This document shows positions 20,312 through 31,157 of a stretch of DNA of 64,000 nt, in pieces. Position 1 is the first letter of the stretch; every line of letters begins with the position of its first letter. Position numbers and translations under genes: made by a program. This DNA comes from Isochrysis galbana (lineage: Eukaryota; Haptophyta; Isochrysidales; Isochrysidaceae): positions 7,858,550 through 7,922,549 of the forward strand of contig CM030931.1 in the NCBI GenBank assembly GCA_018136815.1, read 5' to 3'. Under the pieces are notes generated by a model that was not told where the DNA came from, searched no databases, and worked only from the letters and a program-made list of their open reading frames with translations.

Positions 20312-23300
20312 TGGTACCCCCGCCGAGAGGGGTTCACACCTCTCTCGCACGCGACTGAGCGCACGCTCCCAAGATGTCTACACCCAACACAAGGTTGGAC
20401 CAAAGACAGAAACCGAACAACTCTTCAAGACAATTGAGTTGTTCCAACCACTGACTCCGCTCAAGGGAGCGGACATCGGGCCTTATGCTTCGCAGCAAGG
20501 CCAACAAGCACTGTCACATCCGATGCGCGGCAGCCGCGTCGAATTCTCGGAAAAATCAGACTTCAAAGCCATCCCAAAACATTCTCTGGTACACGGTGTT
20601 GGGACTCAACAAACTCTGTTATACAAATGCCACATCTGCCGTTCCCGAAATACTCGCCTGCCTGCGGCACAGTGGTACGTGCGTCCGCACCGCTCGCTCA
20701 CCGCTGAAGGTGCATGGATCGAATCTCACCGTCATCGCAAGCTTGGTTTCTTTTTGGTGAACTTTCCAAAAGTTTTGAGCATGCCCACCACAAGGACATC
20801 TGAACAATCCTTCAACCTCAAGTCCTTCCGCCGCCCTGTGGCGCCGTCCCTGAAACACCGTCGAGGCGAGCTCGATGCTAATCACCCTCCCGCTTCCTCA
20901 TCGATCCCAATGGCCACAATCCATCACATCCAACAAGCTCAACCACAAGATCAAAAGCTTGAATATGTCTTCATGATGGGGGAAGACACCCTTGAAGACT
21001 TCGACTCGCGCAAGTATCGCTGCCGACCGTTCGACGGCACTCCGGGCCGCCCCTTCGAGATATTCTGCCGAGACTTTGGCAATGCTTTCTCAAGAGACTA
21101 CATTGGAGACTCCGACCTAACCACTTGCATGTTAGGTCTGGATATTGGTGGATACCTGGAACAAAATCCAGATACTGATCGGTCTGTCTTCGGAGGGGTC
21201 CCTATGTATCAGTTCTACAACGCTGATGGAACAGTGAGGGCCGGAGCTAGGCAACAGCTAATGGACCACACCAAGAGAAAGCGTATACTCTTCTCATATC
21301 TCATGGAGCACATCTCTAATTCCGATCTTCGGGAAATGTTGACATCACAAGCCCCGCACGACGGAGCCAAAGCGTATCAACTCTTACATGATCAATGCCA
21401 TCAAGAGGTAGATGATCTGACCCTTATGGAACATGATTCTCAATGGGACAATGTTTCACTTTTGACAGTGGGCATCAACGAGCATTCAATCTCCAACTTG
21501 ATCACCCACCTCCATAGTTTGAACGCCAAACGCCCTTCGAATCGACAAAAATCAAAAGACCAACTTGTAATTAAGGTACTCTCATGCATCACACCAGACA
21601 TTTCAGAATCCCTAGCGCACACTTGCCAAGAGGAAATTGCCGCTGCCCCGTCGAAACGCAAATTTTGGACCAACAATCAGCGAGATATCTTGAAGCTGAA
21701 AGCAGACCTACAACCATTATGGAGGATCAAATTCAACCAAGGCGCCATCACCATTCCCAAGGAAAGTGGTAGGCGTGCAACAGGTGGTGGGGCCCGCCCA
21801 GATGCATCCTACGCAAACGATTCCGCGCTTCTAGCGAAATCGACGACGGCTCCGCCTAACAACCAACCACAACCACAACGAGCGCTGCTAAGTGCATCCC
21901 AAGCACTGAAATCGGCTAGGTGCTATCGCTGTCAGGGATCTGGGCATCAGGCCAACATCTGTCCAACCCCCGCAGATCACTCCGTCACTATACATGACTG
22001 GATAGCTGCTTTGCAGTCTCATGCCGGCTCACGCACCAAAGGAAACCGAGGAAAAGGCAAAAGTTCCGCTTTCGGCAAAGGAGGAAGAGGGAAAAACTCA
22101 TCTGCATACGTATTATCCGACGATGCGAACGCAGCTTCTACCACCGACAAATCGCCGCGTTGCGAAGGCGGAGGGAATACACACGCTGAGACCGCCAACT
22201 TCACCGCTGGAGAAGAGTGGAGTGACATCGTTGATGACACTGCTTTTTCCGCTATCCCTACAAGCCCGCCATTCAACCCTCCGTCTGAGCTTGAAGATGC
22301 CTCACGCCCATGCCTGTGGAGCAATCTATATCACATTTGGACCACATTTGTCTCATTCTTCATTGTTATCTTTCGTCGGGGTCACGAACAGCTCCGCGTA
22401 TCCGACACTCACACGGCTCTTTTCTCTCATTCGCCTACACCTAAGAAATTGGATTTCATCATCGATTGTGGTGCTACTAAACACTGTATCTCCAACGAGC
22501 TTGAGCTGGATCGAGTAACCGATGACGACCCTCAAACCTTCATCGTCATCGGTGATGGCCGCCGAGTACCTGTCTCCAAGATTGGAGACATGACAATTGT
22601 TGTTGATGCGCGCCTAAAATTAGGCGAGAATACATATGCGCAACGACGAGTACCGGTCCGTCTCACTGGTGTGAGAGTTGTCCCTAGCCTAGCGGCTAGA
22701 CTCTTCAGTTGTAGGGCCGGATACGAGAATGATAACATCTCGACCTTTCTCAACAAAGAGTGCTACCTACAGCTACCTGGAGGGGAGGTTGCTCACATGG
22801 CGGCCTCGGGCCATCATTATGTTCTCAACTTCGATACAGCGCTAGCTGCGACTAGCTTGGAAGAAAATGGAACGGATGATGCGACTCCGTCTTTGTGGCA
22901 TGCGAGGTTAGGCCACTTCAATGTCCACCGCATACGCTCCGCGATGCTATCTAGAGGAAAGAAAGACGCGCACGCCTCGGCACACAAACTAGCTTGCACA
23001 GCGTGCGCCGCCAATCAACGTCGGTCGCCCCACAAAACAGCAACGCCTCGTTCTCGGACTTATGCCCACTTTGGAGAAAGAATTGTGTCCGACACTTGTG
23101 GTCCTTTCCCCCCATCACCATCCGGTCTGCGGTTTGCGATAATCTTCGTCGACATGTTCTCCCGTTTCGCATCGGTCTACTTCTTGAAATCAAAATCTTC
23201 CGCCGATGTGTTGATTGCAGCCCAAACATTTGTCGGAGATCACTCCTATCTCCTCACAAAAACATCCATTCCCGGCGTGGTTGACCAATGGCACACAGAT

Positions 23301-25667
23301 AATGGCACAGAATTCACGGCGTCTGCCATTGATGCATTTTGCTCGCAGCTAGGCATCCGCCGCTCATTTTCTATTGCAGACGCGCCGCAAACAAATGGTG
23401 TCGCTGAAAGAGCATGGGGCGTACTTCTCCGCAGCATGAGAGTCATGCTCGCACATGCTGGCTGTGACACCTTTTTCTCCACCCTCTGGCCGTTTCTTAT
23501 GTCGCAAGCTGCTGCAATCCATAATTCTTTGCCTTCGTTCTCGTTCTCGCCACCAGAAGTTCCATGGCAAAAGGCTGATCCGCGCCGCCCCCCTGCGCCT
23601 CTTTCACGTTTCCGCGTCATGTTATGCGATTGTTGGGTACATGTTGGTGAGCCCAGTGACAAACTGGCCTCCCGTCGCTGTCCGGCAGTCCACCTGGGGT
23701 GGGACCCTCGCCGCCGAGGGTACTTCGTATTCGTGCCCTCCTTACGTCGAATCACCACGGCTGTTGACGTTAGTTTCGACGAATCTTCTTTCACGTCTTT
23801 CGCGGGAATCTCCCGCCCGACACCGTCTGCGTCTGCGGCCTCAGGCAGCCTTGTCCGTCGCGCCTCCGATGCTGCCTCCCTCCCCACCCCCGTTCGCCGC
23901 CTCACGCAGCATGAGCGCGTCCCGCCGCCGCCGGTGCCGGCTCCGCCGGTAGTGCCGCCTCCTGCGGTGTCTTCTACGCGTGCGACCGCCTCGGTCGTGG
24001 GGGAGTCCACCACACCTGTGGCACCCAACATCTCCCAAGCCCTCATGGCAGCAACACCTGCTGGCCCCATTCCAGAGCCTCGCACCTTCAGAGAGGCCAT
24101 CAGCGACCCTGTGTACGGCGAGAAGTGGAGAGAAGCGATGCAGGAAGATGTGAAGGGCAAGTATGAGACCAACAAAGCCTGGAAACTTGTGAAAGCCGAT
24201 GAAATTCCAGCTGGGAGAAAGCCAATGAAGGGAAAATGGGTGTTCAAAGTCAAGTACAACTCGGACGGGTCAGTGGAGAGGTTCAAGGCTAGATGGGTGG
24301 CCTGTGGCTACAGCCAAGTACCAGGAGTTGACTTTACAGAAACCTTTTGCGGCACTCTACGACACGAAAGCTCCAGGATCTTCCTAGCACTGACAAATGA
24401 AGCAGATGATGATCTCTTGGAAATCGACACAGTGAAAGCTTTCTCATCCGCCGATATGGATGGGAATCCACTCTACATAGTTCAGCCCACTGGATTTGAA
24501 GATCCCAACTACGCAGCATGTCTCCTCCTCGCGCCACTAGAAGGAACCAAACAAGCTGGTTATCAATACATGATCACCAACACAGCCACACTCACCAAAA
24601 TCGGCTTTGAGCAATCCGCTGTCGAACCGAATTTCTTTAAACGATCGTACGAGGATGGCTCTACAATTTACCTTGCTCTCTATGTGGACAACATGCTAGT
24701 GAGGTTCCCGACAGGCCGGAAGGAGTTGGTTGACTCATTCATCGCCCAATATTCCAAGCGATTCAATGTAAGCATTGTTGGAGAACCATCACGTTTCTTG
24801 GGCTTCGAGATTATCCGAGACCGTGCCAACCGTCACATGACGCTCCGTCAGACCAAGTATATCGAAGAGATTGCTAACGCCTTCCTGAGTGAGCGAACTA
24901 GCAAACTATTTGCTACCCCGATCTGTTCTTCGAAGATAGACGAATTTCATAAGCTAACCGGTGCCAAGTGTGACATGGATAGATCTCGAATGCGATCCAA
25001 ATCTTATCTCCAACTTATGGGCTCTTTGCTATGGGTCACCATCACTCGACCTGACATCGCCTTCTACGTTTCCTTCCTATGTCAATTCATGCAGGATCCT
25101 TCGCCTCAGAACTATGACTCGGCTCTTGGTATCGTTAGTTACCTCCAATACTCAAAATGGCTTGGAATAACTTACGATGGCTCGAATTCGTCACTTGAAG
25201 TTTATGCTGACTCATCCTGGGGCTCTCTCCCGAAGCCGTTTGCCGGATACGTACTCAAGTATGGGGGGGCCTCAATCTCATTTCAGTCCAAGAAACTCAA
25301 GTTAGTCGCCCAATCATCGGCCGAAGCCGAAACAGCTGTTTATGCCTTAGCTGCTCGGAACTTGCAATTCTCATTGCACCTATTCGAGTTTCTAGGACAT
25401 CCACAGCAACTCCCGATCCACATATTCACTGATAACTCGGCCACGCGCGATTCAATCAAAAACCCAGGGGTCACCGCTCGCACCCGTCATTATGTTCGCT
25501 GGTTGCTTTACGCTCGAGAGCAATTTCTACATCATATTTCAGCCCCGAAATGGATCTCGACTTCCCAGATGACCGCTGACATATTCACCAAATGTCTCGA
25601 CAAAACTACATTTCTTCGTCATCGTTGTTCCCTGCTAAATGAAAAGATCTGTCCTAACCAGCGTTAA
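20223..25667 (+). CDS. Copia Gag-Pol polyprotein, 1814 aa
   Basis: A single frame encodes Gag, protease, integrase, reverse transcriptase and RNase H in Ty1/Copia order. The Gag zinc knuckle is CYRCQGSGHQANIC (about 21920). The protease site reads DCGATKH (about 22465) instead of the usual D-S/T-G-A. Integrase has the HHCC zinc region (LWHARLGHFN ... CTACAAN) and a DDE core in SDTCGP, HTDNGTEF and NGVAERAWG. RT begins near GKWVFKVKYNSDGS; its active site is LYVDNMLV, so the canonical YVDD is YVDN. RNase H has YADSSW, SSAEAE and TDNSA. The first ATG lies in the LTR; a gag start further in, such as the ATG at 20910 (MATIHHIQQ), is possible. The ORF is intact, but the YVDN site questions RT activity. 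Confidence 0.93.
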   Translation: MCERASSMMFPLVYTILLSITGSPWVGAKHGTPAERGSHLSRTRLSARSQDVYTQHKVGPKTETEQLFKTIELFQPLTPLKGADIGPYASQQGQQALSHPMRGSRVEFSEKSDFKAIPKHSLVHGVGTQQTLLYKCHICRSRNTRLPAAQWYVRPHRSLTAEGAWIESHRHRKLGFFLVNFPKVLSMPTTRTSEQSFNLKSFRRPVAPSLKHRRGELDANHPPASSSIPMATIHHIQQAQPQDQKLEYVFMMGEDTLEDFDSRKYRCRPFDGTPGRPFEIFCRDFGNAFSRDYIGDSDLTTCMLGLDIGGYLEQNPDTDRSVFGGVPMYQFYNADGTVRAGARQQLMDHTKRKRILFSYLMEHISNSDLREMLTSQAPHDGAKAYQLLHDQCHQEVDDLTLMEHDSQWDNVSLLTVGINEHSISNLITHLHSLNAKRPSNRQKSKDQLVIKVLSCITPDISESLAHTCQEEIAAAPSKRKFWTNNQRDILKLKADLQPLWRIKFNQGAITIPKESGRRATGGGARPDASYANDSALLAKSTTAPPNNQPQPQRALLSASQALKSARCYRCQGSGHQANICPTPADHSVTIHDWIAALQSHAGSRTKGNRGKGKSSAFGKGGRGKNSSAYVLSDDANAASTTDKSPRCEGGGNTHAETANFTAGEEWSDIVDDTAFSAIPTSPPFNPPSELEDASRPCLWSNLYHIWTTFVSFFIVIFRRGHEQLRVSDTHTALFSHSPTPKKLDFIIDCGATKHCISNELELDRVTDDDPQTFIVIGDGRRVPVSKIGDMTIVVDARLKLGENTYAQRRVPVRLTGVRVVPSLAARLFSCRAGYENDNISTFLNKECYLQLPGGEVAHMAASGHHYVLNFDTALAATSLEENGTDDATPSLWHARLGHFNVHRIRSAMLSRGKKDAHASAHKLACTACAANQRRSPHKTATPRSRTYAHFGERIVSDTCGPFPPSPSGLRFAIIFVDMFSRFASVYFLKSKSSADVLIAAQTFVGDHSYLLTKTSIPGVVDQWHTDNGTEFTASAIDAFCSQLGIRRSFSIADAPQTNGVAERAWGVLLRSMRVMLAHAGCDTFFSTLWPFLMSQAAAIHNSLPSFSFSPPEVPWQKADPRRPPAPLSRFRVMLCDCWVHVGEPSDKLASRRCPAVHLGWDPRRRGYFVFVPSLRRITTAVDVSFDESSFTSFAGISRPTPSASAASGSLVRRASDAASLPTPVRRLTQHERVPPPPVPAPPVVPPPAVSSTRATASVVGESTTPVAPNISQALMAATPAGPIPEPRTFREAISDPVYGEKWREAMQEDVKGKYETNKAWKLVKADEIPAGRKPMKGKWVFKVKYNSDGSVERFKARWVACGYSQVPGVDFTETFCGTLRHESSRIFLALTNEADDDLLEIDTVKAFSSADMDGNPLYIVQPTGFEDPNYAACLLLAPLEGTKQAGYQYMITNTATLTKIGFEQSAVEPNFFKRSYEDGSTIYLALYVDNMLVRFPTGRKELVDSFIAQYSKRFNVSIVGEPSRFLGFEIIRDRANRHMTLRQTKYIEEIANAFLSERTSKLFATPICSSKIDEFHKLTGAKCDMDRSRMRSKSYLQLMGSLLWVTITRPDIAFYVSFLCQFMQDPSPQNYDSALGIVSYLQYSKWLGITYDGSNSSLEVYADSSWGSLPKPFAGYVLKYGGASISFQSKKLKLVAQSSAEAETAVYALAARNLQFSLHLFEFLGHPQQLPIHIFTDNSATRDSIKNPGVTARTRHYVRWLLYAREQFLHHISAPKWISTSQMTADIFTKCLDKTTFLRHRCSLLNEKICPNQR

Positions 25668-25684
25668 GTCACGCTGTGGGGGAG

Positions 25685-25870
25685 TGTTTGACTCTGACCT
25701 CTGAGCGAGGGCATTTTGTAGTATACGTGTCAGATCTACTCCGAGTGAAGGGAGGGGAACGTACCGTCGTCACCGTCGTCGTTGTGTGAGCGCGCTAGCT
25801 CAATGATGTTCCCCTTGGTCTACACGATATTGCTATCAATCACTGGGTCCCCATGGGTTGGGGCCAAACA
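25685..25870 (+). repeat. 3' LTR of the Copia element
   Basis: 186 bp, no difference seen from the 5' LTR. It ends 169 bp before the proposed start of the LRR kinase gene, so it could influence that promoter. Confidence 0.97.
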
Positions 25871-26039
25871 GAGGAGGAAGGAGAAAGAAGGCCCCCCCCC
25901 CCCCTCCCCCCCCCCCCCCCCCGTACTAGCGGGGCGGGGCAAAGGCGGGAAGACGGCGGGGATGGGCTCCGGCCGGCCGTACGCCCACCCGTGCTCGCCA
26001 CCGCCGCCACGCCCGGCACCGCGTTGGCGTGCATACGCT

Positions 26040-28126
26040 ATGGCATCCGCTCTCGGCCTGCTCAGCCTGCTTGGCCTCCTCTTGCGCTCCAGCTCGCCCG
26101 TGGCTGCTGCGAATCTGCTGGACGACAGCCGGCGTTGCGACATTGAGAGCTACATCTCGGCTGGCAGCGCGCCTGCCGTGCTTGAGCTCGATCTGAAGGA
26201 TTGCAAGTTGCGCACACTACCCGCTTCGATTGACCAATTCGCCTCACTCAAGAAGCTCGACCTGGGGCGCAATGAGCTCTCCGATCTTCCAGCCTTGCCG
26301 CCAACGCTCGAGATTCTCTTCCTCTTGTCCAACAACTTCGAGTCGATTCCGGCGTCAATTACGCGATTGCAACATCTGCGCATGCTATCGTTCAAATCTA
26401 ATCGCCTCACTTCCATATCAGCCCCTCTACCCACTTCGATCGAATGGCTCATATTGACGGACAATCAGCTTGCCGACCTGCCAATCCAAGTGCGTAACGG
26501 GCGTCTTATGCGCTTGAGTCAGAATGGCATCGAATGGATTCCTAGTGCCGTTATAGTTTTGGCACGAGCCTCACCAGGGCAGATGATTGCATGTGTATGT
26601 CCCGCTTCTCAACAAGTTATGGCTAAAATGTCGATGCGTTTCCCATTTGTCAGATTGAGGAATTGGTCAAGATGCGGAAGTTAATGCTTGCCAACAACCG
26701 CCTCGAGGCTGTGCCGCAGGCTGTCCGTGCTATGCGCTCGCTTGAATTACTTCGTCTCGCCAACAACAAGATCGACAGGATCCCCCACTGGTTAGTGCAT
26801 GGGCTCCCTGTCCTCTCTTGGCTAGCACTCGCGGGAAATCCCGCGCTCCAACTACCACTGCCGCGATCCACTCTGGAGACGGTGAACATGAGCAGCTTCG
26901 ATCTGCTTGAGACTCTCGGCGAAGGCACTTCCGGCGTCGTACATAAGTGAGTGGCCCCGCAATAGATTTGTTGTGCTCATGTGGTGTTCGAGCACTCAAG
27001 CCAGTGTTGACGCACTTCTCATTGAAAGCTTGGCGCTCATCGCATCCTTCCATGGTGACATTCCCGGGAGGGCCGTTCGGTCAGGTTCACATGGCTCGGC
27101 ACCTGTCGCACTCAAGTTGTATAAAAGTACCCTTTCATCCGATGGACGCAACGTCGACGAGCTCGCGGCGGCCGCAGCTCTCGACCACCCGCACATCGTT
27201 AAGCTGTACGGCTGGTGAGCATTCTGTGGTGTTCATCAGTTGATTTGTTCTTAGCTGTACGGCTTGCTCTTGGAATTTTTACAGTGTTTTTTGCATGCGC
27301 CTAGGTTTTCTTCTCCGACTTTGGGCGCGGCCCTCGAATGGGTCCCCAAGATGCATTCGCTGGGGAAGCCGCCTTCCCTAGAATCAGTAACCCGCGATAC
27401 GTATCCAACTGGCGCCTCCTTCTCGGCCAGTTTCATAGTCAACGCTGCGTGTGGCATCGCGGCGGCAGCGGCTCATCTTCACTCTCGCAACATAATGCAT
27501 GGAGACTTGTGAGTCACACCATCGCCTCTCTAGCATTCGATGAACAGCTCCACGTCAGACTGGTCTGTTTTTGGTGGTCATTGGACGTGATGCATTAGAC
27601 ACGCATGTGGCTCTGATGGTTTCATGACAGGCTCACGCCCTCAGCACCTAACCCACGCATCAGGTATGCACACAACATTTTGGTGGAGAGCTCCACCGGA
27701 CACACCAAGTTGGGTGATTTCGGTGCTGCATTCTACTATGGCACTGATGCAAGCAAGCATCCCATCGCGCCCGCGCGTGCGTTCGAGGCCATGGAAGCCC
27801 GTGCTTACGGTTTAGTGTTGCGGGAGCTACTGGAGAGATATGATGGGAACGGTGCCACAGGTGTGATCATCGACATTCATAGCTAGAGCTCTAGCGTAAA
27901 TATTTGATTCCCTTGTTTTGATGATGGCAGCCGAGAGTCGCATTTTTGCTCCCCGCACATCCTTGCTCCATCTGACTCTCGAATATTCCCCCGATGTGTA
28001 GCGATGCTTGCTCCTGTTCGTGATCTCGCGCTATCTTGCACAGGTCCGGCGCTTAAACGCCCTAGGTTTCGGGAAATGGCGCGGCGGCTCTTGCGCATTG
28101 CCGAGCCTGCAACCTGCCAATTGTAG
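26040..28126 (+). CDS. Leucine-rich-repeat protein kinase of the HGDLYAHN type
   Basis: Exons 26040-26489, 26654-26946, 27071-27214, 27305-27508, 27664-27860 and 28002-28126; every junction is GT-AG and keeps frame, giving 470 residues. A signal-peptide-like start (MASALGLLSLLGLLLRSSS) is followed by about seven LRRs of 22-23 residues. The kinase domain follows directly with no clear membrane helix: glycine loop LGEGTSGVVHK (residues 238-248), VALK lysine 263, catalytic loop HGDLYAHN (Asp363, Asn368) and LGDFG (Asp382). HGD replaces HRD, so it is a non-RD kinase. This LRR-plus-HGDLYAHN arrangement is, to my knowledge, best known from bacterial LRR kinases, so bacterial transfer or shared ancestry is possible. 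It ends with a basic helix rich in Arg. The donor at 27861 is the least certain junction. Confidence 0.85.
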
Positions 28127-28463
28127 CATATCTACCTCTAAACCTGCAGTGGGCCTCGCGATGTAGTCACCCACACCACTTGAGCTGCTATGGCTGCCTG
28201 GTTTGTGTATCAAATTTTGCTCCTCCAACCACACGTTCAATCACCACGTGCCGAGTGTTAAGTGGAAGTTGCGGCAGCTTGCATTTGCAACGCGACACAT
28301 CTTAAAAGCCATCAAAGCAAGTGGATGGCGTTTCGTGCCGATGACTTATTGTGGTTCGGGGAAGGACAACCCATAGGCCATAGGTTTAGGTTTCCCCAAC
28401 CCATAGATTTCCCCAACCCATAAGTTTCTCCAAGCGAGAGGCTTCCTCTCTTGGCTTCCCCCC
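28127..28463. other. 3' flank of the kinase gene with a short C/A-rich repeat
   Basis: No frame of interest. At 28385-28435 the words TTTCCCCAACCCATA repeat two to three times. The target of an R1 insertion (TCTCTTGGCTTCCCCCC) ends the stretch. Confidence 0.5.
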
Positions 28464-29224
28464 AACTAAGTTTATACTTGGTTGCCCCATGGGGGGGCAC
28501 GAGCCCCCCCCTCTCTCCACTCCTCCCCTGCCATGGGGGAGGAACCACTCATCCTCCTGGCACGCCTGATGGCTTGCCAGGAGGCCACTGCCCTGCTGAC
28601 CCACTCTCTCCCTGGCAGGCACGCCTGCCTCGCGCGTCCTGGCCTGTCGTGGCCAGCCCATCGCTCCAACCCCCCCTCCCCCCTGGTCGACAGGCAGACA
28701 GGTGCAGAGTGGGGGCCCCAGAGGCCCAGGAGCGCCAGCGAGGGAGAGGCAGGAGAGGCCAGGGCCCAGCCCCAGCCTCCTCTGCCCCCTGAGCTGGCCT
28801 CCAGGAGCCTCCAGGGGCCGCCAGAGGGCAGCTGCAGGCCTGCCGCAGGCGCGCCATCGCGCGTGCCGCAGGGGAGAGGAGAGAGAGCGCGGAGAAGGGG
28901 GTGGGCGGAGCGAGAGCTCCGCTCACCGGAAAATTGGTAAGTCCCGCACCTGTTTACAGGATAAGCCGGGACAGAGTCGGCCGCCCACTCGGAGACACAG
29001 GAGGAAGGGGAGGAAAGATCACCGGGGGGGGGCGCGGGCCACCGGACCATATCTAAGCCCTTCACCCCTATCCCCCTAGTAGTGCACGGGGGGAGTCGCC
29101 TTATGGCGGGGGGAGAAGGGCCCGGGGAGTGGGGGTGTATGTAGAAAGTATGCTACGTGCTACGTGTAGTAGGTAGTGGTTCCATTCGCTGCGAGTGCGG
29201 TAAGAATATTAGAAGGTTTTTTTT
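28464..29224 (-). mobile_element. R1 retroposon, full-length copy 2 (761 bp)
   Basis: Target duplication TCTCTTGGCTTCCCCCC at 28447-28463 and 29225-29241. Nearly the same sequence and length as copy 1 at 17213, including the GGTAAGT foldback (about 28937-28975) and the T-run at its right end. The close similarity of the two copies suggests recent mobility. Confidence 0.92.
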
Positions 29225-29884
29225 TCTCTTGGCTTCCCCCCTTTCGGTGCTCCCTTTCCGGGCTTCCCCCGCGACTGACGGTTCCCCCCCCTCCTCCTCC
29301 CCCCGCGGAATTCAAGTAAGTTTATAATTAGTTCGCGCATGGATGGGGGCACGAGCCACCCCCTCTCTCCACTCCTCCCCTGCTAAGGGTAGGCGGTTAT
29401 GTCCCTTTTTTGTGCCCAAATGTCTAAAAAAATGTCTCGGGACATGCAAATTTTGCACCCAAATGTCCCCAAAATGTCCATAAGACATGCGTAATTTGTC
29501 TGGTCGTTGCGCACAACTAAGTTTATACTTGGTTCATCCATGGGGGGGGCACGAGCCCCCTCCCTCTCTTCACTCCTCCCCTGTTGTGGGGACAACCTAC
29601 TTTTATAAGTGGGGGTCAATGGTCGATGGGGGCCTCGCGGCGCCCCCTCTCCATCGCGGACACCTCCCGGGGTGAGCCCGTACAATCAACCTCACAGTCC
29701 CTGCCTTCTGGCAAGGGCTGGGCATTCAACAATCTGACCCAGACCCTTCGTGGGCGCGTGGGCGCGGGCCGCGAGCCGCACTCCCAGGCAGGTGTCGTTC
29801 CGTCAATTATGGGACAAATCGAATGGAGCCATCAAATGTCCATAGTCATTTATACAACAATAGTCATATACCTTACTATCGACT
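29225..29884. repeat. Repeat mosaic: R1 end scrap, inverted R3 tail, TIR-like scrap
   Basis: 29515-29560 repeats the R1 terminus (AACTAAGTTTATACTTGG). 29585-29790 is a reverse match of the R3 3' end at 47995-48150 (shared CAACCTACTTTTATAAG). 29793-29870 matches 8025-8097 from GGTGTCGTTCCGTC onward. About 29400-29510 is AT-richer, with repeated CCAAATGTC words. No gene. Confidence 0.65.
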
Positions 29885-30016
29885 TTTAAAGTCTACTCCA
29901 TCGATAAATTCAAAGCGCGGCTCGTTGCAGATAGATGGCAATACCCAACGATTTGGTGTCGACTTTGACCGCATTTTCTCATCTGTTGTTAAATCTGTCA
30001 CCATTCAATCTTATGA
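29885..30016 (+). pseudogene. Copia reverse-transcriptase fragment, frameshifted
   Basis: One frame reads IDKFKARLVAD, then after a frameshift near 29930 another reads RFGVDFDRIFSSVVKSVTI, the conserved start of Copia RT. R2 interrupts it directly after. The RNase H end of a Copia element appears 1.2 kb downstream at 31186, so both may come from one element blown apart by repeat insertions. Confidence 0.8.
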
Positions 30017-30515
30017 TTGGTCGCCATGGAGGGGGGCCTCGCGCCCCCCCCACTCTCTCGACTCCCCTCATGGGGGGCGAGAACCATCCACCCCCCTGCG
30101 CTGCCTCTTGGCATGCAGGGGGAGGGGGGACTCACTCAGACTGCCCAGACTCTCCCAGAGAGCTGGGCACAGATCGCACGCCCTGGCCCGCGCTGGCCTG
30201 CTTGTCGCTCTGACCAACCCCTCCTCCCCCTGGGCCCCCCTGATCAGGACCCCCCAGCCAGCTCCAGTCGACCGGCGGGGGCGCGGGAGCCAGCGAGGGA
30301 GAGGCAGGAGGGGCCAGGGCCATGCCCCAGCCTCACCTGCCCCCAGAGCTGTGCTCCTAGGCCCCCTGCAGGCCTTCTGGGGACCTGAAGAGGGGCCGCA
30401 GGCGCGCGCCATGGCCAGAGCCGCAGGGAAGAGAGGAGGAAGAGGGAAGAGAGAGGGGAGGGGGGAGTGGCAGCTCTCCCCGCCGGCGTTAACATGTCTT
30501 CTCGTCCTGTTTAGG
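30005..30515 (-). repeat. R2 repeat with uninterrupted target site
   Basis: Matches 58075-58131 plus 59018-59460. It includes ATCTTATGATTGGTCGCCAT, the CCACTCTCTCGACTCCCCTC site that is interrupted in the 58-kb copy, and the GC-rich core shared with R1 and R3 in reverse (CTGCCCCCTGAGCT-like). It ends near CGGCGTTAACATGTCTTCTC. Open frames across it are not conserved. Confidence 0.85.
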
Positions 30516-30571
30516 TTGAGGAGGTAGCATTGAAGCGTGTTTGTTATGCTGTGAGATATTTTTTTCCCCCT

Positions 30572-31157
30572 CTATTCGTCATCACGTTCAACATTGCCCA
30601 AACGCCGGATACCCTCAACGAGTTCGCTAGAGAGCAGCTCATCACTGATTACTGGGTCGCGGCCAAGCTTTTCCCGATAGATAGATCTGTACATCTGGAC
30701 TAGAGTTTCTTTCGGAACCCTCATCGATATTCGGGAAGATCTTCTTGGAGTATCCATTTGGACCCTCACCATCCTCGAAGGGGACGAATCACGCTCACGG
30801 CTCGGACCTTTTGGGAGGGGCGTTTCGGAAGCGTCAAAAAGCTCATCAGGAGGTAATGGCGTTTGTTTCGGAAGCGTCAAAAAGCTCATCGGGAGGCAAT
30901 GGCGTTTCGGAAGCGTCAAAAAGCTCATCGGGCGGTAATGGCGTCGAGGCTATCTCCTCCAACCCATCCTCCTCCTCCCCTTCCCCTTCTTCGGCATCAA
31001 TGAGGGAACTGAGCGCTCGTCGTATGATGACAGCTATCTCGCTTTGAGAGGCAGTATCCCTGCCCAAGTACTGCTGAGATAGCTTACTCCGAAGTAGCCT
31101 AGAGCCAGAGGTGGCGAGGGTCGCCTGGGGCTCGGGAGCGGTCGCGGCACGCTCCAT
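30572..31157 (-). CDS. Hypothetical protein with tandem PLPPDELFDASET units, probably frameshifted
   Basis: Minus-strand frames 31157-30846 and 30928-30572 share a repeated 13-residue unit PLPPDELFDASET, encoded by a 39-bp tandem repeat at about 30820-30950. One spacer has four extra bases, which puts the two halves in different frames. The upstream half is acidic (EEGEGEEEDGLEE) and the downstream half reads VPKETLVQMYRSIYREKLG and ends ERDDE. I do not recognise the family. It sits between two Copia fragments, so it may belong to an inserted element. Confidence 0.4.

Larger units (their letters stand above)
20121..25875 (+). mobile_element. Complete Ty1/Copia LTR retrotransposon
   Basis: The element runs 20126-25870, bounded by two 186-bp LTRs that I read as identical, each starting TGTTTG and ending CAAACA. 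The five-base target duplication GAGGA is at 20121-20125 and 25871-25875. A primer-binding site begins TGGTACCCCC directly after the 5' LTR (20312) and a purine tract TGTGGGGGAG precedes the 3' LTR (25675-25684). One intact ORF fills the interior. Identical LTRs and clean target duplication point to recent insertion. Confidence 0.97.

Noticed and set aside
23246..24286. 346-aa minus-strand ORF
   Set aside because: It is antisense to the integrase and RT part of the Copia polyprotein and has no domain of its own.
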